From an uncultured Coriobacteriaceae bacterium (lineage in GTDB: Bacteria; Actinomycetota; Coriobacteriia; Coriobacteriales; Atopobiaceae), in assembly GCA_902777325.1 (NCBI GenBank), contig CACYTH010000025.1, positions 1-44,480 on the forward strand: a DNA stretch of 44,480 nt. Reading direction: 5' to 3'. This document shows, in pieces, positions 35,989-44,480 of the stretch (position 1 is its first letter; the number at the start of each line of letters is the position of its first letter). Both the position numbers and the translations under genes were made by a program. The notes beneath the pieces were generated by a model. The model ran no database searches. It was given only the letters and a program-made list of their open reading frames with translations, and was not told the origin of the DNA.

Positions 35989-37142
35989 GAGCGCTTCTTC
36001 CATTCGCGTACGACCAGGTCGGTAAAGAACTCTCGATGGGTCTCGCACGAGATCCAGTTGTCGATGGTGAGCCAGTCTTGCTTGCCAAAGCTCCTGGCCA
36101 GCTTGCTGTGGCGGTACCTTCCGCCCGTGAGCCTGTTGCAGGCGGCATACACGAGCGACCGCCCGTACTTGCCCAGAAGTCGCTCGAGGTAGAAGGGCTT
36201 CTTCTCCTCGAGTTGGGCCTCGTAGATCTCGGCGAAGCGCTTCTCGTCCAAGATCTCCCGGCCGCGCGCCTCGAAGGAGCCAAGTATCTGCTCCTTCTCG
36301 TCAGGAGTGGCCATCCGGATGGTGTCCTGAGGCTTCACGCGCACGTCGTAGCCGACCGTGAGGCTCTCCTTGCTCACGTCCACCTCGAGAAGCAGGCCCG
36401 AGAAGCGATACTCGTTGTTGGTGGGACGAGCAAAGAAGAAGTCGCCCTGGCCATAGAGGAGCGTCTTGCCCTTGTAGACCTCGCTGCAGCCGATGCAGTG
36501 GGTGTGCTGGCCGACCACGAGGTCAGCTCCGCAGTCGACGAGTTTCTTGAAGACGCGGCGCTCGCCCGGCAGGGGGTAGCGGTACTCGATCATGCCGCCG
36601 TGGTAGAACACGATCAGCTGGTCGCAGTGGCGCTTTGCCTCGCGTACCTCGTCAAACGTGACCAAGGGATCGTAGGGGTTCACGCCCGCCACATCCGCGC
36701 CAGCCGCGTTGAACTCATGCTCGGCACAGGCGTAGAAGCCAATGGTCAGGTCTCCGTCCTTCACGTAGAAGGGCTTGGACGCGTCAGCGAGGTCAACGCC
36801 CGCCCCCACGCACGAGATGCCATGCTCGGCAAGAAGGCTCTTGGTGTGCTCGATGCCCTCCCGGCCGAGATTTGCCGCATGGTTGTTTGCCAGCACAAAG
36901 AGGTTGGGGTAGATGGCATCGATGCCGGGCATGCACGTGGCGGGCGTCGTGATGAGGGGGCCGTGCTTTTGGATGGGCGCGCCCGCGCCGTCGAACACCG
37001 TCTCGAAGTCAAAGATGCGGTAGTCAAACTTCTCAAGGTAGTCGAGCATCTCCTTGCCGTAGAGCGTCTCCGCCGCCCCCTGCTCAAAGAGGTCGAAGTT
37101 CGCCTTGGTTGGGGCAAAGTCTCCGCCTATCAGAATCCTCAT
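35985..37142 (-). CDS. CapA-family metallophosphatase-like protein
   Basis: A protein of 385 aa of the CapA/PgsA family, linked to poly-gamma-glutamate and capsule anchoring. Metal-site motifs: GGDFAPT at the N-terminus, DFETVF, LANNHAANLG, FYHGG and GQHTHCIG. It lacks the N-terminal membrane anchor of classical CapA, so it is probably cytoplasmic here; its role could be modification rather than export. The ATG at 37142 has GGGGA upstream. Third of four tightly spaced genes (22 nt after the GT39-like gene). Confidence 0.86.
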   Translation of the reverse strand: MRILIGGDFAPTKANFDLFEQGAAETLYGKEMLDYLEKFDYRIFDFETVFDGAGAPIQKHGPLITTPATCMPGIDAIYPNLFVLANNHAANLGREGIEHTKSLLAEHGISCVGAGVDLADASKPFYVKDGDLTIGFYACAEHEFNAAGADVAGVNPYDPLVTFDEVREAKRHCDQLIVFYHGGMIEYRYPLPGERRVFKKLVDCGADLVVGQHTHCIGCSEVYKGKTLLYGQGDFFFARPTNNEYRFSGLLLEVDVSKESLTVGYDVRVKPQDTIRMATPDEKEQILGSFEARGREILDEKRFAEIYEAQLEEKKPFYLERLLGKYGRSLVYAACNRLTGGRYRHSKLARSFGKQDWLTIDNWISCETHREFFTDLVVREWKKRS

Positions 37143-37164
37143 GGTGAGTCCCCTTCTATGGTCC

Positions 37165-38856
37165 TTAGCCCGTGACGAGGCAATACCTGCCGAACCCGGC
37201 ATCCGTCACGTCCTCCGCGGTGCGCACGCCAGCCTTCTCAACGAGTTCCTCGACCACCTCGTCGCGCTTGTATCCCTCTATCCAGTAGGTGTTGGTCGGG
37301 ATGTACAGAAGGCAGCTGCCGTGCTCGCCAATGCAGTCCGCAAGCACGCCGCCATCGACGATCTCTTGCCTTGAGCCGACATATACCTGGTCAAACAGGC
37401 GAATCTTGGTGTAGTTGCCCGTTAGCTCCACATCGCCCTCGCTGTCCTGGGCAAGCATGACTATCAGGGGAAGGTCGTCGTACTGGGCCACCGCAGCGGT
37501 CTTCTTTGCGGCGGGCTCGTAGGTATAGGCTGCATTGCCCTTCTGGCACACGCGCACAGACGCTACGACAGACACCGCCAGAAGCGCCGCCACGCCCAAC
37601 CCGAGCAGTCGCTGTGCCTGCAGCTTGCCGCCGTGGTCGGCCTCGCCCTCCCCCTCCTTTGCGGGAGCCGCCACGCGCTCGAGCGCGGCCAGCCCAGCCA
37701 GGTACGCCAAGGGTATGGCGAAGTAGATGTAGCGCAGGTAGACGTACTGCCCTCCGACCTTTGCGACGGTAAGAAACGTCAGGACAAACGAGCCCATCAG
37801 CCACCACACGTCAAACCCGATGCGGGAGAGCAGCCCGCTGCCAGACCTCTTTGCCCGCACGCACACCGCAAGGACCGTGAGGGCGAGCACGCACAGAAAG
37901 GCCAGGTCGAGCTTGCGCGAGAAGCAGAAGCCCTTGAGAATCTCGGTGCCCAGATAGTAGATCTGGTAGAGCCAGAGCCGCATGTCCAGGGCGGAGCGGG
38001 CAACCTCGTTGCCGATGTTGTTTGTCGAGCTTCCCGTTGCCTGCTCGATCGCATAGGGGAACGAGACGAGCATCAGCGCGACGGCCAGTATGGCGGAGAT
38101 CCCATAGACCAAGGCATCCTTGATCCTCCGCTCTGCTAGCAGGCGTATGCCCACGATGAGAGCCGCCCAAAACGCCAGGAGGAGAAAGTAGTATTGGGTC
38201 ATCGCGCCAAGGTAGAGCACGATTGCGGCGGGCACCACATGCCGCATGAGGACCCCGTCCCGCAGGATGAGCAGGTTGAGGTAGACGTATACGACCGCCA
38301 ACAGGGTGAGCAGCGCATACATCCTGATGTACAGCGTCGTGTTGATCGCCAGCGCCGAGAACCCGTAAAGCGCTGCTGGCGCAAGCCGGAGGCGCTCCGA
38401 CTTGATCAGAAGGCACGAGCATAGGTAGACGAACACCTGCGTGAGGGCAAACAACCCTATGTTCAAGCCGAGACCGGTCCACTTGGTAAAGGTGTTTGGC
38501 ACGGCCGAGCACACGATGTGGAGCGCCCAGTAGTAGACGGGCGGATGGCAGTCCAGCGCGGTGTTGTAGTAGGGTGCGTCCAGGCGCAGCTGCTCGCCCG
38601 GCTGCACCGTAGTCAGCTCGTCGAAGTCCGCACCGGTGGTCCACCCGTCAAGCAGCCAGTCCGCAAAGGAGAAGTCCTCGGCCCTTGTGCTGTTGGAGAA
38701 CACGTAGCTGTAGATCTCGTCAATATGGAACTCCTGCTTTTGGGCCCCGAGGTAGATCATGAGGCAGACCTGCAGCGCAATCAGCACGCAGAGCACAAGC
38801 CCGGTCGTACGACGAGGTCGTCTGGAGTTGCTCTCGCTAAGGTGTTTTGGCTGCAT
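37165..38856 (-). CDS. GT39/ArnT-like integral membrane glycosyltransferase
   Basis: A protein of 563 aa with about 11 to 12 helices. After the first helix (about 18-36) the external loop has the acidic motif HIDEIYSYVFSN, as in PMT/ArnT-type GT-C enzymes that use polyprenyl-phosphate sugars outside the membrane. The loop continues with HPPVYYWALHIV. A soluble C-terminal part of about 110 residues follows the last helix. The donor could come from the family 2/DUF2304 pair (inference). GGAGG lies 5-6 nt before the ATG. Confidence 0.85.
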   Translation of the reverse strand: MQPKHLSESNSRRPRRTTGLVLCVLIALQVCLMIYLGAQKQEFHIDEIYSYVFSNSTRAEDFSFADWLLDGWTTGADFDELTTVQPGEQLRLDAPYYNTALDCHPPVYYWALHIVCSAVPNTFTKWTGLGLNIGLFALTQVFVYLCSCLLIKSERLRLAPAALYGFSALAINTTLYIRMYALLTLLAVVYVYLNLLILRDGVLMRHVVPAAIVLYLGAMTQYYFLLLAFWAALIVGIRLLAERRIKDALVYGISAILAVALMLVSFPYAIEQATGSSTNNIGNEVARSALDMRLWLYQIYYLGTEILKGFCFSRKLDLAFLCVLALTVLAVCVRAKRSGSGLLSRIGFDVWWLMGSFVLTFLTVAKVGGQYVYLRYIYFAIPLAYLAGLAALERVAAPAKEGEGEADHGGKLQAQRLLGLGVAALLAVSVVASVRVCQKGNAAYTYEPAAKKTAAVAQYDDLPLIVMLAQDSEGDVELTGNYTKIRLFDQVYVGSRQEIVDGGVLADCIGEHGSCLLYIPTNTYWIEGYKRDEVVEELVEKAGVRTAEDVTDAGFGRYCLVTG

Positions 38857-38901
38857 GAGGCCTCCGGGGCATCATAGGTCTGCTGGGTGGGCACGCTCGG
38901 G

Positions 38902-40008
38902 TCAGTCGTGCAGGCTGACGATCGTGATGTCCTTCATGTACGTGCCGGGCCGCTTGACGGCAAGCAGCTCGTCGTCGACCTTCTCGCCACGGAGCCAGGC
39001 CACAAGCGCCGCCGGCAGATTGACGCCCGCCGCGTGCGAGAAGGGGTATCCACCGCCAAAGCGCGCGTTCATCTCGAGCACATGCAGCTCACCGATCGAC
39101 CCGTCGGGGCCCTCCTCGACAAAGACGTCGACATCCATGTTGCCCGGATGCCTCGTGGCGGCCGAGATGCGCTCGGCCAGCTCGCGCAGCTCCTTTGGCG
39201 CTACAACGATCTCCGCAACATCGGTCTCTCCAGAGCGCATGGCCACCTTCCTGCGGGCAGACAGTCCCATAAAGTTGCCCTCGAGGTCGTTCATGATGTC
39301 CATGCCCCACTCCTGGCCAGCCGCCGCCTCCTGGATGAGGACCGCTCGGTCCACGTCCTCGGCAGACTCGTAGCGCAGATAGCTGGCCTCCACGCGACGC
39401 TTTGCGTAGGCCTGGAGCAAGGGCAGGTCATCAGGGCTGTCGCATTTGAGCACGCCGATCGAGCCCATGCCCCAACGGGGCTTCACAAAGAGCGGGCAGG
39501 TGACCTCACCTGCGGCGAGGGCCTTTTGGCACTCCTCGACATCGGTAAACGTGTGCAGCGTGGCAAGTCCGAGGCCAGCCAAGAACTGCGAGGTAAGCGC
39601 CTTGTCGTTGCATACGCGCGCAACCTGCTCGCTGGCGACCACGGGAAAGCAGCCAACCTCCAAGAACTCCTGCACATGAGCTGCAAGTATCGGCACGTCG
39701 ACGTCAAACAGGGGCAGAAGCGCGCCGATGGCGTGCCGCTTGCAGTAGTCGAGCAGGAACAGGATGTACTCGTCGGAGTAGATGAGCGGGCTCACCACGG
39801 CATGGTCGGCGACATCAAATGCCGGAGTCATGCTGTGGCTGTTGCTCACGTGCACCTCGCCCGTGCCATCGAGCGCCTCCTTGAACCATGACACCAGGTA
39901 GGCACGCCTTCCGACGGAGGTTATCAGGATGTTGGGATGCTCCGGCGTAAGGCCGGCGCGCCCCTCCCTCGAGCTATCCATACGCATCTTCCTATCCTGT
40001 TGTGTCAT
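38902..40008 (-). CDS. CarB-like ATP-grasp protein
   Basis: A protein of 368 aa. An N-terminal Rossmann-like domain (NILITSVGRRAYLVSWFKEAL) precedes an ATP-grasp fold: CNDKALTSQFLAGLGL, CPLFVKPRWGMGSIGV (ATP lysine), QEAAAGQEWGMDIM, and the metal-binding VLEMNARFGGGYPFSH. It would ligate a carboxylate to an amine, perhaps adding an amino acid to a sugar. Two starts are possible: ATG 40008 (used; 1 nt after the DUF6541 stop, with GAGGCGG upstream) or ATG 39981, which has a better AGGAAG. Confidence 0.85.
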   Translation of the reverse strand: MTQQDRKMRMDSSREGRAGLTPEHPNILITSVGRRAYLVSWFKEALDGTGEVHVSNSHSMTPAFDVADHAVVSPLIYSDEYILFLLDYCKRHAIGALLPLFDVDVPILAAHVQEFLEVGCFPVVASEQVARVCNDKALTSQFLAGLGLATLHTFTDVEECQKALAAGEVTCPLFVKPRWGMGSIGVLKCDSPDDLPLLQAYAKRRVEASYLRYESAEDVDRAVLIQEAAAGQEWGMDIMNDLEGNFMGLSARRKVAMRSGETDVAEIVVAPKELRELAERISAATRHPGNMDVDVFVEEGPDGSIGELHVLEMNARFGGGYPFSHAAGVNLPAALVAWLRGEKVDDELLAVKRPGTYMKDITIVSLHD

Positions 40009-40009
40009 G

Positions 40010-42058
40010 CTATGCCGCCTCGTCCAAAATGCGATAGAGGCGCATGTCGCCCTCCGAGAGAACCACCTCGAAGCCAGGCGTCTCGTCATCCAACTCGCAG
40101 AAGCCCCGCCAGGTGTTGGCGTTGAAGCCGTCCTCGTAGATGCTTGACTCTTCGCTCGCGTTCTCGTCTATGTCCAGAAGCAACACGTAGCGCGCATCGA
40201 GCTCGTTGATGGCCTCCTCGACCTCGGCGTTTGACGCATAGTCGTCCACATTTGCCGCGATCAGCTTTGCGCGCTCGTCGAGATAGGCATTGCCCAGGCG
40301 CCGCGCGTACACATTGACGTCGTTGGTCACATAGGCAAAGCTGCTGCCGTCGCAGGGGAAGTTCAGGACGAGGTCGTCGCCCGCAACCTCCTTTACCTCC
40401 TCGAGGAACTCGATCTCGTCCTCTCTCAGCATGTTCTTGTCAAAGTCGTTGTACTCGCGAGCCCGCTTTGACACGTACCAGAAGCCCGTCTTGACCTTCG
40501 CATGTGCATGCGGCATGTGGAACGAGGGGTAATAGATGACTCCGGCAGAAACCACTGCCAAAAGCAGCGGAATCATCAGCATGCGGTAACGACGAGCGGT
40601 GGCGTCATTCTTGGCAGCGATCTCCTTAAAGAGATGCTGGGCAACCCGCACGACGGCAAAGAGCCCAAGAGCGGCCAGCGGCACTGCCACGATGAGCGCC
40701 GACGCCGCAAGTCGGTTGAAGTCCGTGAACCAAAAGCCCGTCAGAAGGCGCTTGATAAACCGGTCGGTCGTCGCATCCACAAAGTAGAAGAGGCTAAAGA
40801 TCAAGAAGCTGCAGGTCATCCACAGATACCTCGTGCGGTAGAGCGAGTAGGCCACGCCAATCCACACGAACAGGGCGAGCAGAGGCTGCGCCGGCACGTC
40901 CTTGAAGCCCATGAACACGATGCGCATGAGAGCCTCTTGGCGTCTAGTGTAGGCGTAATGGATCCAGACGGTCATCTCGTGGATGGAGGGGACGTTGAAG
41001 CAGAAGGCCCACATCGCCGCAACAAAGACGAAGAAGGCGAGCTCGCAGAGGACCCTAGCCATGGGCGAGAGACCCTTTGCCCCGGTAAGGCGCCAGATGA
41101 ACCAGACGATATAGGGCACCAGCAGAACGCCGATGCTAAAGACGCAGATGGGATGCGCAAGCACGCTGGCAAACAGCGCTATGAGGACGAAGGCGGCCGA
41201 ACGCCACTTGAACTTGCCCTCGAGAACCGACTCGCATGCAAGGATGAACAGCGCAATGCATGCAGGCGCCGTGCACATTCCCATAAAGAACGACTCCTTG
41301 GCCTCGGGAATGATGATGTGCCACGGAAAGACGCCAAAGGCAAGGGGGAATATGGCACCGAGGCGCACGGCCAGAGGCTTGTCGCCATAGACGGTGCGCA
41401 TGAGCAGATAGGCGCACGAGGGAATGGTGACCGCGATCAGCACGGCATTGACCACGTTGGCACCAAATGGTGCGGACGTATTGAGTGTCGAGCATAGCAG
41501 CGCAACGAGCACGTGCCATCCGGCCGGATAGTACAGGTTGTTCGTCTGGGCGCCGTGCGAAGGGTCCTCGTAGATCGAGCCGTGAAGCATGGACCAGTTT
41601 CTCGTGCTGACGAAACGCTTGACGAGGTTCAGGTGGAAGCAGTTGTCGGTACGCCAGGTGAACGATTCTGGCCCGTCCAAGGGCTTTATAAAGTACACGA
41701 GGCAAACCGCAGCCCCAAAGATCACGTAAGGCAGCAGCACCTTGAGCTCGTCGACCAGCTCTTTCGTGAAGAGCGAGGCAAACGGGTTGCCCTGCTCGCC
41801 ATCAGAGCGCCTGCGGGCGACAAGAACCGAGCAAACCAGCCCGACCACGACCACCGGAATCACCATCGACGCGAAGCCGCAGGATATGCCAGCCATCTCG
41901 TAGACAATGCCCAGCAGCGTATACAGGCAGACCGACATGAACGGCGCCGTGACGAGCGCGCAGATAAGGTCAGGCGCCAGAAGTCCCGAGAAGAAGCATC
42001 CCGGCACATACAGCAGGAGCGCAAAGACAGGCAGGGCCATAAAGAACTTGAGCCACAT
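40010..42058 (-). CDS. DUF6541-like polytopic membrane protein
   Basis: A protein of 682 aa with about 12 to 14 helices, a large loop (FIKPLDGPESFTWRTDNCFHLN; YYPAGWHVLVALL) and an external C-terminal domain of about 160 residues. The N-terminal ALPVFALLLYVPGCFFSGLL and the layout match DUF6541 proteins of actinobacterial glycan loci, which resemble GT-C glycosyltransferases. It may be a polymerase or transferase acting outside; no canonical Wzy is seen. The ATG at 42058 has GGAGG 7 nt upstream. First gene of the five-gene minus-strand operon ending at 34798. Confidence 0.78.
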   Translation of the reverse strand: MWLKFFMALPVFALLLYVPGCFFSGLLAPDLICALVTAPFMSVCLYTLLGIVYEMAGISCGFASMVIPVVVVGLVCSVLVARRRSDGEQGNPFASLFTKELVDELKVLLPYVIFGAAVCLVYFIKPLDGPESFTWRTDNCFHLNLVKRFVSTRNWSMLHGSIYEDPSHGAQTNNLYYPAGWHVLVALLCSTLNTSAPFGANVVNAVLIAVTIPSCAYLLMRTVYGDKPLAVRLGAIFPLAFGVFPWHIIIPEAKESFFMGMCTAPACIALFILACESVLEGKFKWRSAAFVLIALFASVLAHPICVFSIGVLLVPYIVWFIWRLTGAKGLSPMARVLCELAFFVFVAAMWAFCFNVPSIHEMTVWIHYAYTRRQEALMRIVFMGFKDVPAQPLLALFVWIGVAYSLYRTRYLWMTCSFLIFSLFYFVDATTDRFIKRLLTGFWFTDFNRLAASALIVAVPLAALGLFAVVRVAQHLFKEIAAKNDATARRYRMLMIPLLLAVVSAGVIYYPSFHMPHAHAKVKTGFWYVSKRAREYNDFDKNMLREDEIEFLEEVKEVAGDDLVLNFPCDGSSFAYVTNDVNVYARRLGNAYLDERAKLIAANVDDYASNAEVEEAINELDARYVLLLDIDENASEESSIYEDGFNANTWRGFCELDDETPGFEVVLSEGDMRLYRILDEAA

Positions 42059-42114
42059 AGAAAGACCTCCAGAGCGACAGGGTCGCACGGATAGCTGGCG
42101 AGACAGATGCGTCC

Positions 42115-42120
42115 ATTATA
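42115..42120 (-). promoter_or_regulatory. Consensus -10 for the DUF6541/CapA operon
   Basis: A perfect TATAAT on the minus strand, 57 bp upstream of the start at 42058. TTGCGA upstream is only 12 bp away, so the -35 is unclear. Confidence 0.55.
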
Positions 42121-42185
42121 CTGGCAGTCTCTTCGCAACTGGGCACCCGCGTGAATCACACAATGGCAGTGGGCCGCCCTTCCAC

Positions 42186-42227
42186 CCAAAACACAGCGCC
42201 CGCCACGTTCTTGCACGTGGCGGGCGC
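42186..42227 (-). terminator. Terminator after the epimerase gene
   Basis: A perfect 13-bp stem (GCGCCCGCCACGT with ACGTGGCGGGCGC), loop 6 nt, followed on the minus strand by TGTGTTTTGG. Confidence 0.85.
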
Positions 42228-42250
42228 CCACAGAGGCGTTGTTCCCTACC

Positions 42251-43273
42251 TTAGATGGAGTCGCTCAGGTAGTAGCTCTTGTACCAGCGCACAAACTCGC
42301 GTAGGCCGTCGATCAGCTCGGTCTGGGGCGTGTAGCCAAAGTCGGCAGCCAGCTCGGAGGTGTCCGCCCAGGTCTGGTAGACGTCACCGGGCTGCATGGG
42401 CAGCAGCTCGTGCTCGGTCGGCTTCTCTATCAGCCCCTCCTCAATCAGGAGCTGCTCCAGGCCAAGAACCATGTCCATGAGGCCGACCGGGCTACCGTGC
42501 CCGATGTTGTACACCTTGTACGGTGCGCCGGACTCGCAGGGCTCGGGCGCACGCTCCATGACGGCGGCGATACCCTCCACAATGTCGTCTACGTACGTGA
42601 AGTCCCTGCGCATATCGCCCATGTTGTAGATCTGGATGGGCTCGCCGCGCAGGATCTTGTTGGTGAACTTGAAGTACGCCATGTCGGGACGTCCGGCCGG
42701 CCCGTACACCGTAAAGAAGCGTAGGCCCGTGCAGGGGATGTCGTAGAGATGCGCGTAGGCATGTGCCATGAGCTCGTCGGACTTCTTGGTTGCGGCGTAG
42801 AGCGACACCGGATGGTCGACGCTGTCCGCCTCGGCGTAGGGCACCTTGGTGTTGCCGCCGTAGACCGAGCTCGAGCTGGCATAGACGAGGTGCTTGACCG
42901 GGTGATGACGGCACGCCTCAAGGATGTTGAAGAAGCCGATCAAGTTGGACTCGACGTAGGAGCGGGGGTTGTCGATCGAGTAGCGGACGCCCGCCTGGGC
43001 GGCGAGGTTCACCACGATGTCAAAGGCGTTCTCGTCAAAGAGCCTGTTGATGAGCGCACTGTCGGACAGATCGCCCTTGACGAAGGTGAATCGCTCAGCA
43101 GACCCCTCTATCTGGGACAGACGGTCCAGTCGATAGTCCTTGAGCGAGGGATCATAGTAGTCGTTGAGGTTGTCGATACCCACTACCGTGCAGTCCGACT
43201 GGCGGAGAAGGTGCCCCGCAAGAGCAGATCCGATAAAGCCAGCCACTCCGGTGATAAGTACGTTGTGCCGCAT
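42251..43273 (-). CDS. NAD-dependent UDP-glucuronate 4-epimerase-like
   Basis: An enzyme of 340 aa of the short-chain dehydrogenase/reductase superfamily, probably converting UDP-glucuronate to UDP-galacturonate. NAD site GVAGFIGSALAGHLL (residues 9-23), the long LspL/Cap1J-type segment NLNDYYDPSLKDYRLDRL, LAAQAGVRYSI, and the catalytic S-S-S..Y-x3-K (SSSSVYGG; YAATKKSDE). The ATG at 43273 has AAGGAAGG upstream. The terminator of the upstream transpeptidase lies 30 bp before it, so its promoter must overlap that terminator, or it depends on read-through. Uronate use fits the TupA-like enzyme. Confidence 0.9.
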   Translation of the reverse strand: MRHNVLITGVAGFIGSALAGHLLRQSDCTVVGIDNLNDYYDPSLKDYRLDRLSQIEGSAERFTFVKGDLSDSALINRLFDENAFDIVVNLAAQAGVRYSIDNPRSYVESNLIGFFNILEACRHHPVKHLVYASSSSVYGGNTKVPYAEADSVDHPVSLYAATKKSDELMAHAYAHLYDIPCTGLRFFTVYGPAGRPDMAYFKFTNKILRGEPIQIYNMGDMRRDFTYVDDIVEGIAAVMERAPEPCESGAPYKVYNIGHGSPVGLMDMVLGLEQLLIEEGLIEKPTEHELLPMQPGDVYQTWADTSELAADFGYTPQTELIDGLREFVRWYKSYYLSDSI

Positions 43274-43301
43274 GCCAACAGACCTTCCTTTGTTGATGAG
43301 C

Positions 43302-43337
43302 AAAAAGCCATCTCCCATCATAGTGATGGGAGGTGGC
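43302..43337 (-). terminator. Terminator of the L,D-transpeptidase gene
   Basis: On the minus strand GCCACCTCCCATCAC pairs with GATGGGAGATGGC (about 13 bp, one mismatch), followed by five T. Confidence 0.88.
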
Positions 43338-43358
43338 CCGTGCGTCTATCCGATGATT

Positions 43359-44480
43359 TTAATAGATGTAGGCCTTTGTATTCCTACCGATGTTGTTGTA
43401 GATCCAGATGGCGTTTTCCGTTGCCATACGCACGCAGCTGCCCGTGATGTGATAGCCAAGCCTGGGATCCTTGATCTTCGTCTTGCTGTAATCCTTGTAG
43501 ATGACAGAGTGGAAGGCCGTCCAACGACCAGGCTCGTGATAGAAAATCGTGGCATACCATGCACAGTTGTCACCATCCGCGGGCCAGTACTCAGTCTTGA
43601 AGCTTGACATTCCGCTGCCGATTACATGCTCGCCCTTAGGCGTCGGGCATCCGGCTTCGTCGTTGCCAACTGACACCATCCAGCCCTTGATGGGAACCCA
43701 AAGCGACCCCGACTTCTCAAAGACGTTCATATAGCACGTGTCGAGGTTGACGGTAAGCAGGTACTTTGTACCGCTCGTCTTGTTCTTTGAATTGACCCAG
43801 TTCGTATAGGTGTTCTTGTTCCACGTGGTCAGTTTCTTATCCGGGGTATAGAAGTAGTACTTGCCACCCGAAATGGACCAGCCAGGCTGAGGAGTGGACT
43901 CAGCGCCAGTTGTATCGTCGTAGTAAGCCCACGTCTTCGTGGACGAGAAGTAGATCCATCCGCGATGCAGCTTGTAGGTGCCATAGAAGTAGTACTTCTT
44001 GCCATCAATTGTCTGGTTGTACCTAACAGGAGACTGATTGCGCACATAGTACTTGTCGGAGTTGATGGTGTACCAACCCTGCGCTACTACCTTTGCGCCG
44101 TCAGCGTTATAAAGCGAGGCAGTATTTCCGAAATTGACTGCTCCAATTGCCATGACGCCGGCACTATTGAAGTAATAGTCGTGCTTCTTCCCGTCCTTGC
44201 CGGTCAGGTTGTTCTGCGTCCACCTTGCCGCGCGCAGGTTGGTCGGCTGGAAGTAGTAGGTCTTGCCGGAGATGGTCTTCCAGCCGGTGACGGCGGCACC
44301 GTACGTCTTGCCAGCCGTGGGGTCGTAGTAGCTCTTGGTGCCATCACCAAATGTAACAAAGCCAGTCTGCATTGCGCCGGCGCCGTTGAAGTAGTAGTTG
44401 CGCTGGGTGCCGTCCCTGCCGGGGAGCTTGTTGCTGTACCTTGCGGCGCGGTAGTCCGTCGGCCTGAAGTAGTAGGTCTT
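43359..44480 (-). CDS. L,D-transpeptidase (YkuD) with wall-binding repeats, partial (5' end off the window)
   Basis: The last 373 codons of a larger gene; the frame is open to the right edge. The visible N-terminal part (about 235 residues) is a row of aromatic/Gly repeats of the choline- or glucan-binding type (for example GKTYYFQPT, DYYFNSAGVM, KYYFYGTYKLHRGWI). The C-terminal 135 residues are a YkuD domain: KYLLTVNLDTCYMNVF, PTPKGEHVIG, and the active site HITGSCVRM. The catalytic Cys and Arg are present (Cys codon 43434-43436), but the usual SHGC reads TGSC. It would crosslink peptidoglycan or attach a protein to it. Base composition is visibly more AT-rich than its neighbours, which suggests transfer or repeat-driven divergence. 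Confidence 0.9.
   Translation of the reverse strand, partial: KTYYFRPTDYRAARYSNKLPGRDGTQRNYYFNGAGAMQTGFVTFGDGTKSYYDPTAGKTYGAAVTGWKTISGKTYYFQPTNLRAARWTQNNLTGKDGKKHDYYFNSAGVMAIGAVNFGNTASLYNADGAKVVAQGWYTINSDKYYVRNQSPVRYNQTIDGKKYYFYGTYKLHRGWIYFSSTKTWAYYDDTTGAESTPQPGWSISGGKYYFYTPDKKLTTWNKNTYTNWVNSKNKTSGTKYLLTVNLDTCYMNVFEKSGSLWVPIKGWMVSVGNDEAGCPTPKGEHVIGSGMSSFKTEYWPADGDNCAWYATIFYHEPGRWTAFHSVIYKDYSKTKIKDPRLGYHITGSCVRMATENAIWIYNNIGRNTKAYIY

Noticed and set aside
24694..44480. Genomic island acquired as a whole
   Set aside because: Most genes share the GC-rich codon use of the rest of the window, and there are no flanking repeats or integrase; only the last gene looks different.

Overview
The window reads as a chromosomal segment of a high-GC Gram-positive bacterium, most likely an actinomycete of the class Coriobacteriia (Olsenella/Atopobiaceae-like). 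This assignment is inference. It rests on strong G/C bias at third codon positions, the actinobacterial FHA / PP2C / SEDS / PBP / PASTA-kinase gene order, GTG starts with GGAGG-type ribosome sites, and surface-polysaccharide genes typical of gut and oral Actinobacteria. I see no phage, transposase, integrase, CRISPR array or rRNA.

Region 1 (1-9.9 kb): a tRNA-Leu(CAG), then a tightly packed plus-strand operon controlling wall growth: a membrane Ser/Thr kinase, FhaA, FhaB, a PP2C phosphatase, a single 957-residue protein joining a SEDS glycosyltransferase to a class B PBP, and a PknB-type kinase with four PASTA repeats. It ends in a strong terminator.

Region 2 (9.9-17.3 kb, mostly minus strand): tRNA-Arg(CCT), a small membrane protein, purC, an OmpR-type response regulator with its histidine kinase, a Tat-type lipoprotein, a stand-alone TSCPD protein, and purB.

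Region 3 (17.3-21.2 kb): argG and argH (minus strand), preceded by what looks like an arginine attenuator: a 27-codon leader peptide with seven Arg codons and a perfect Shine-Dalgarno, an intrinsic terminator behind it, and a candidate ArgR operator over the leader promoter. Next come three tandem copies of a 58-bp palindromic repeat (a fourth lies at 9.95 kb), a partial duplication of a tRNA-Ser 3' end, and two tRNA-Ser genes.

Region 4 (21.3-24.7 kb): a TRIC/UPF0126 membrane protein, typA/bipA and a small unknown protein.

Region 5 (24.7-44.5 kb): a surface-polysaccharide locus. It has family 2 and 4 glycosyltransferases, a DUF616 protein, a DegT aminotransferase, a Wzx-type flippase, a TupA-like ATP-grasp, an FrhB-like iron-sulfur protein, CapA, a GT39-type membrane glycosyltransferase, a CarB-like ATP-grasp, a DUF6541 membrane protein, a UDP-glucuronate epimerase, and an L,D-transpeptidase with wall-binding repeats that runs off the right edge. 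Together they would make, modify, export and anchor a glycan; the kinase operon at the other end would control the peptidoglycan it sits on.
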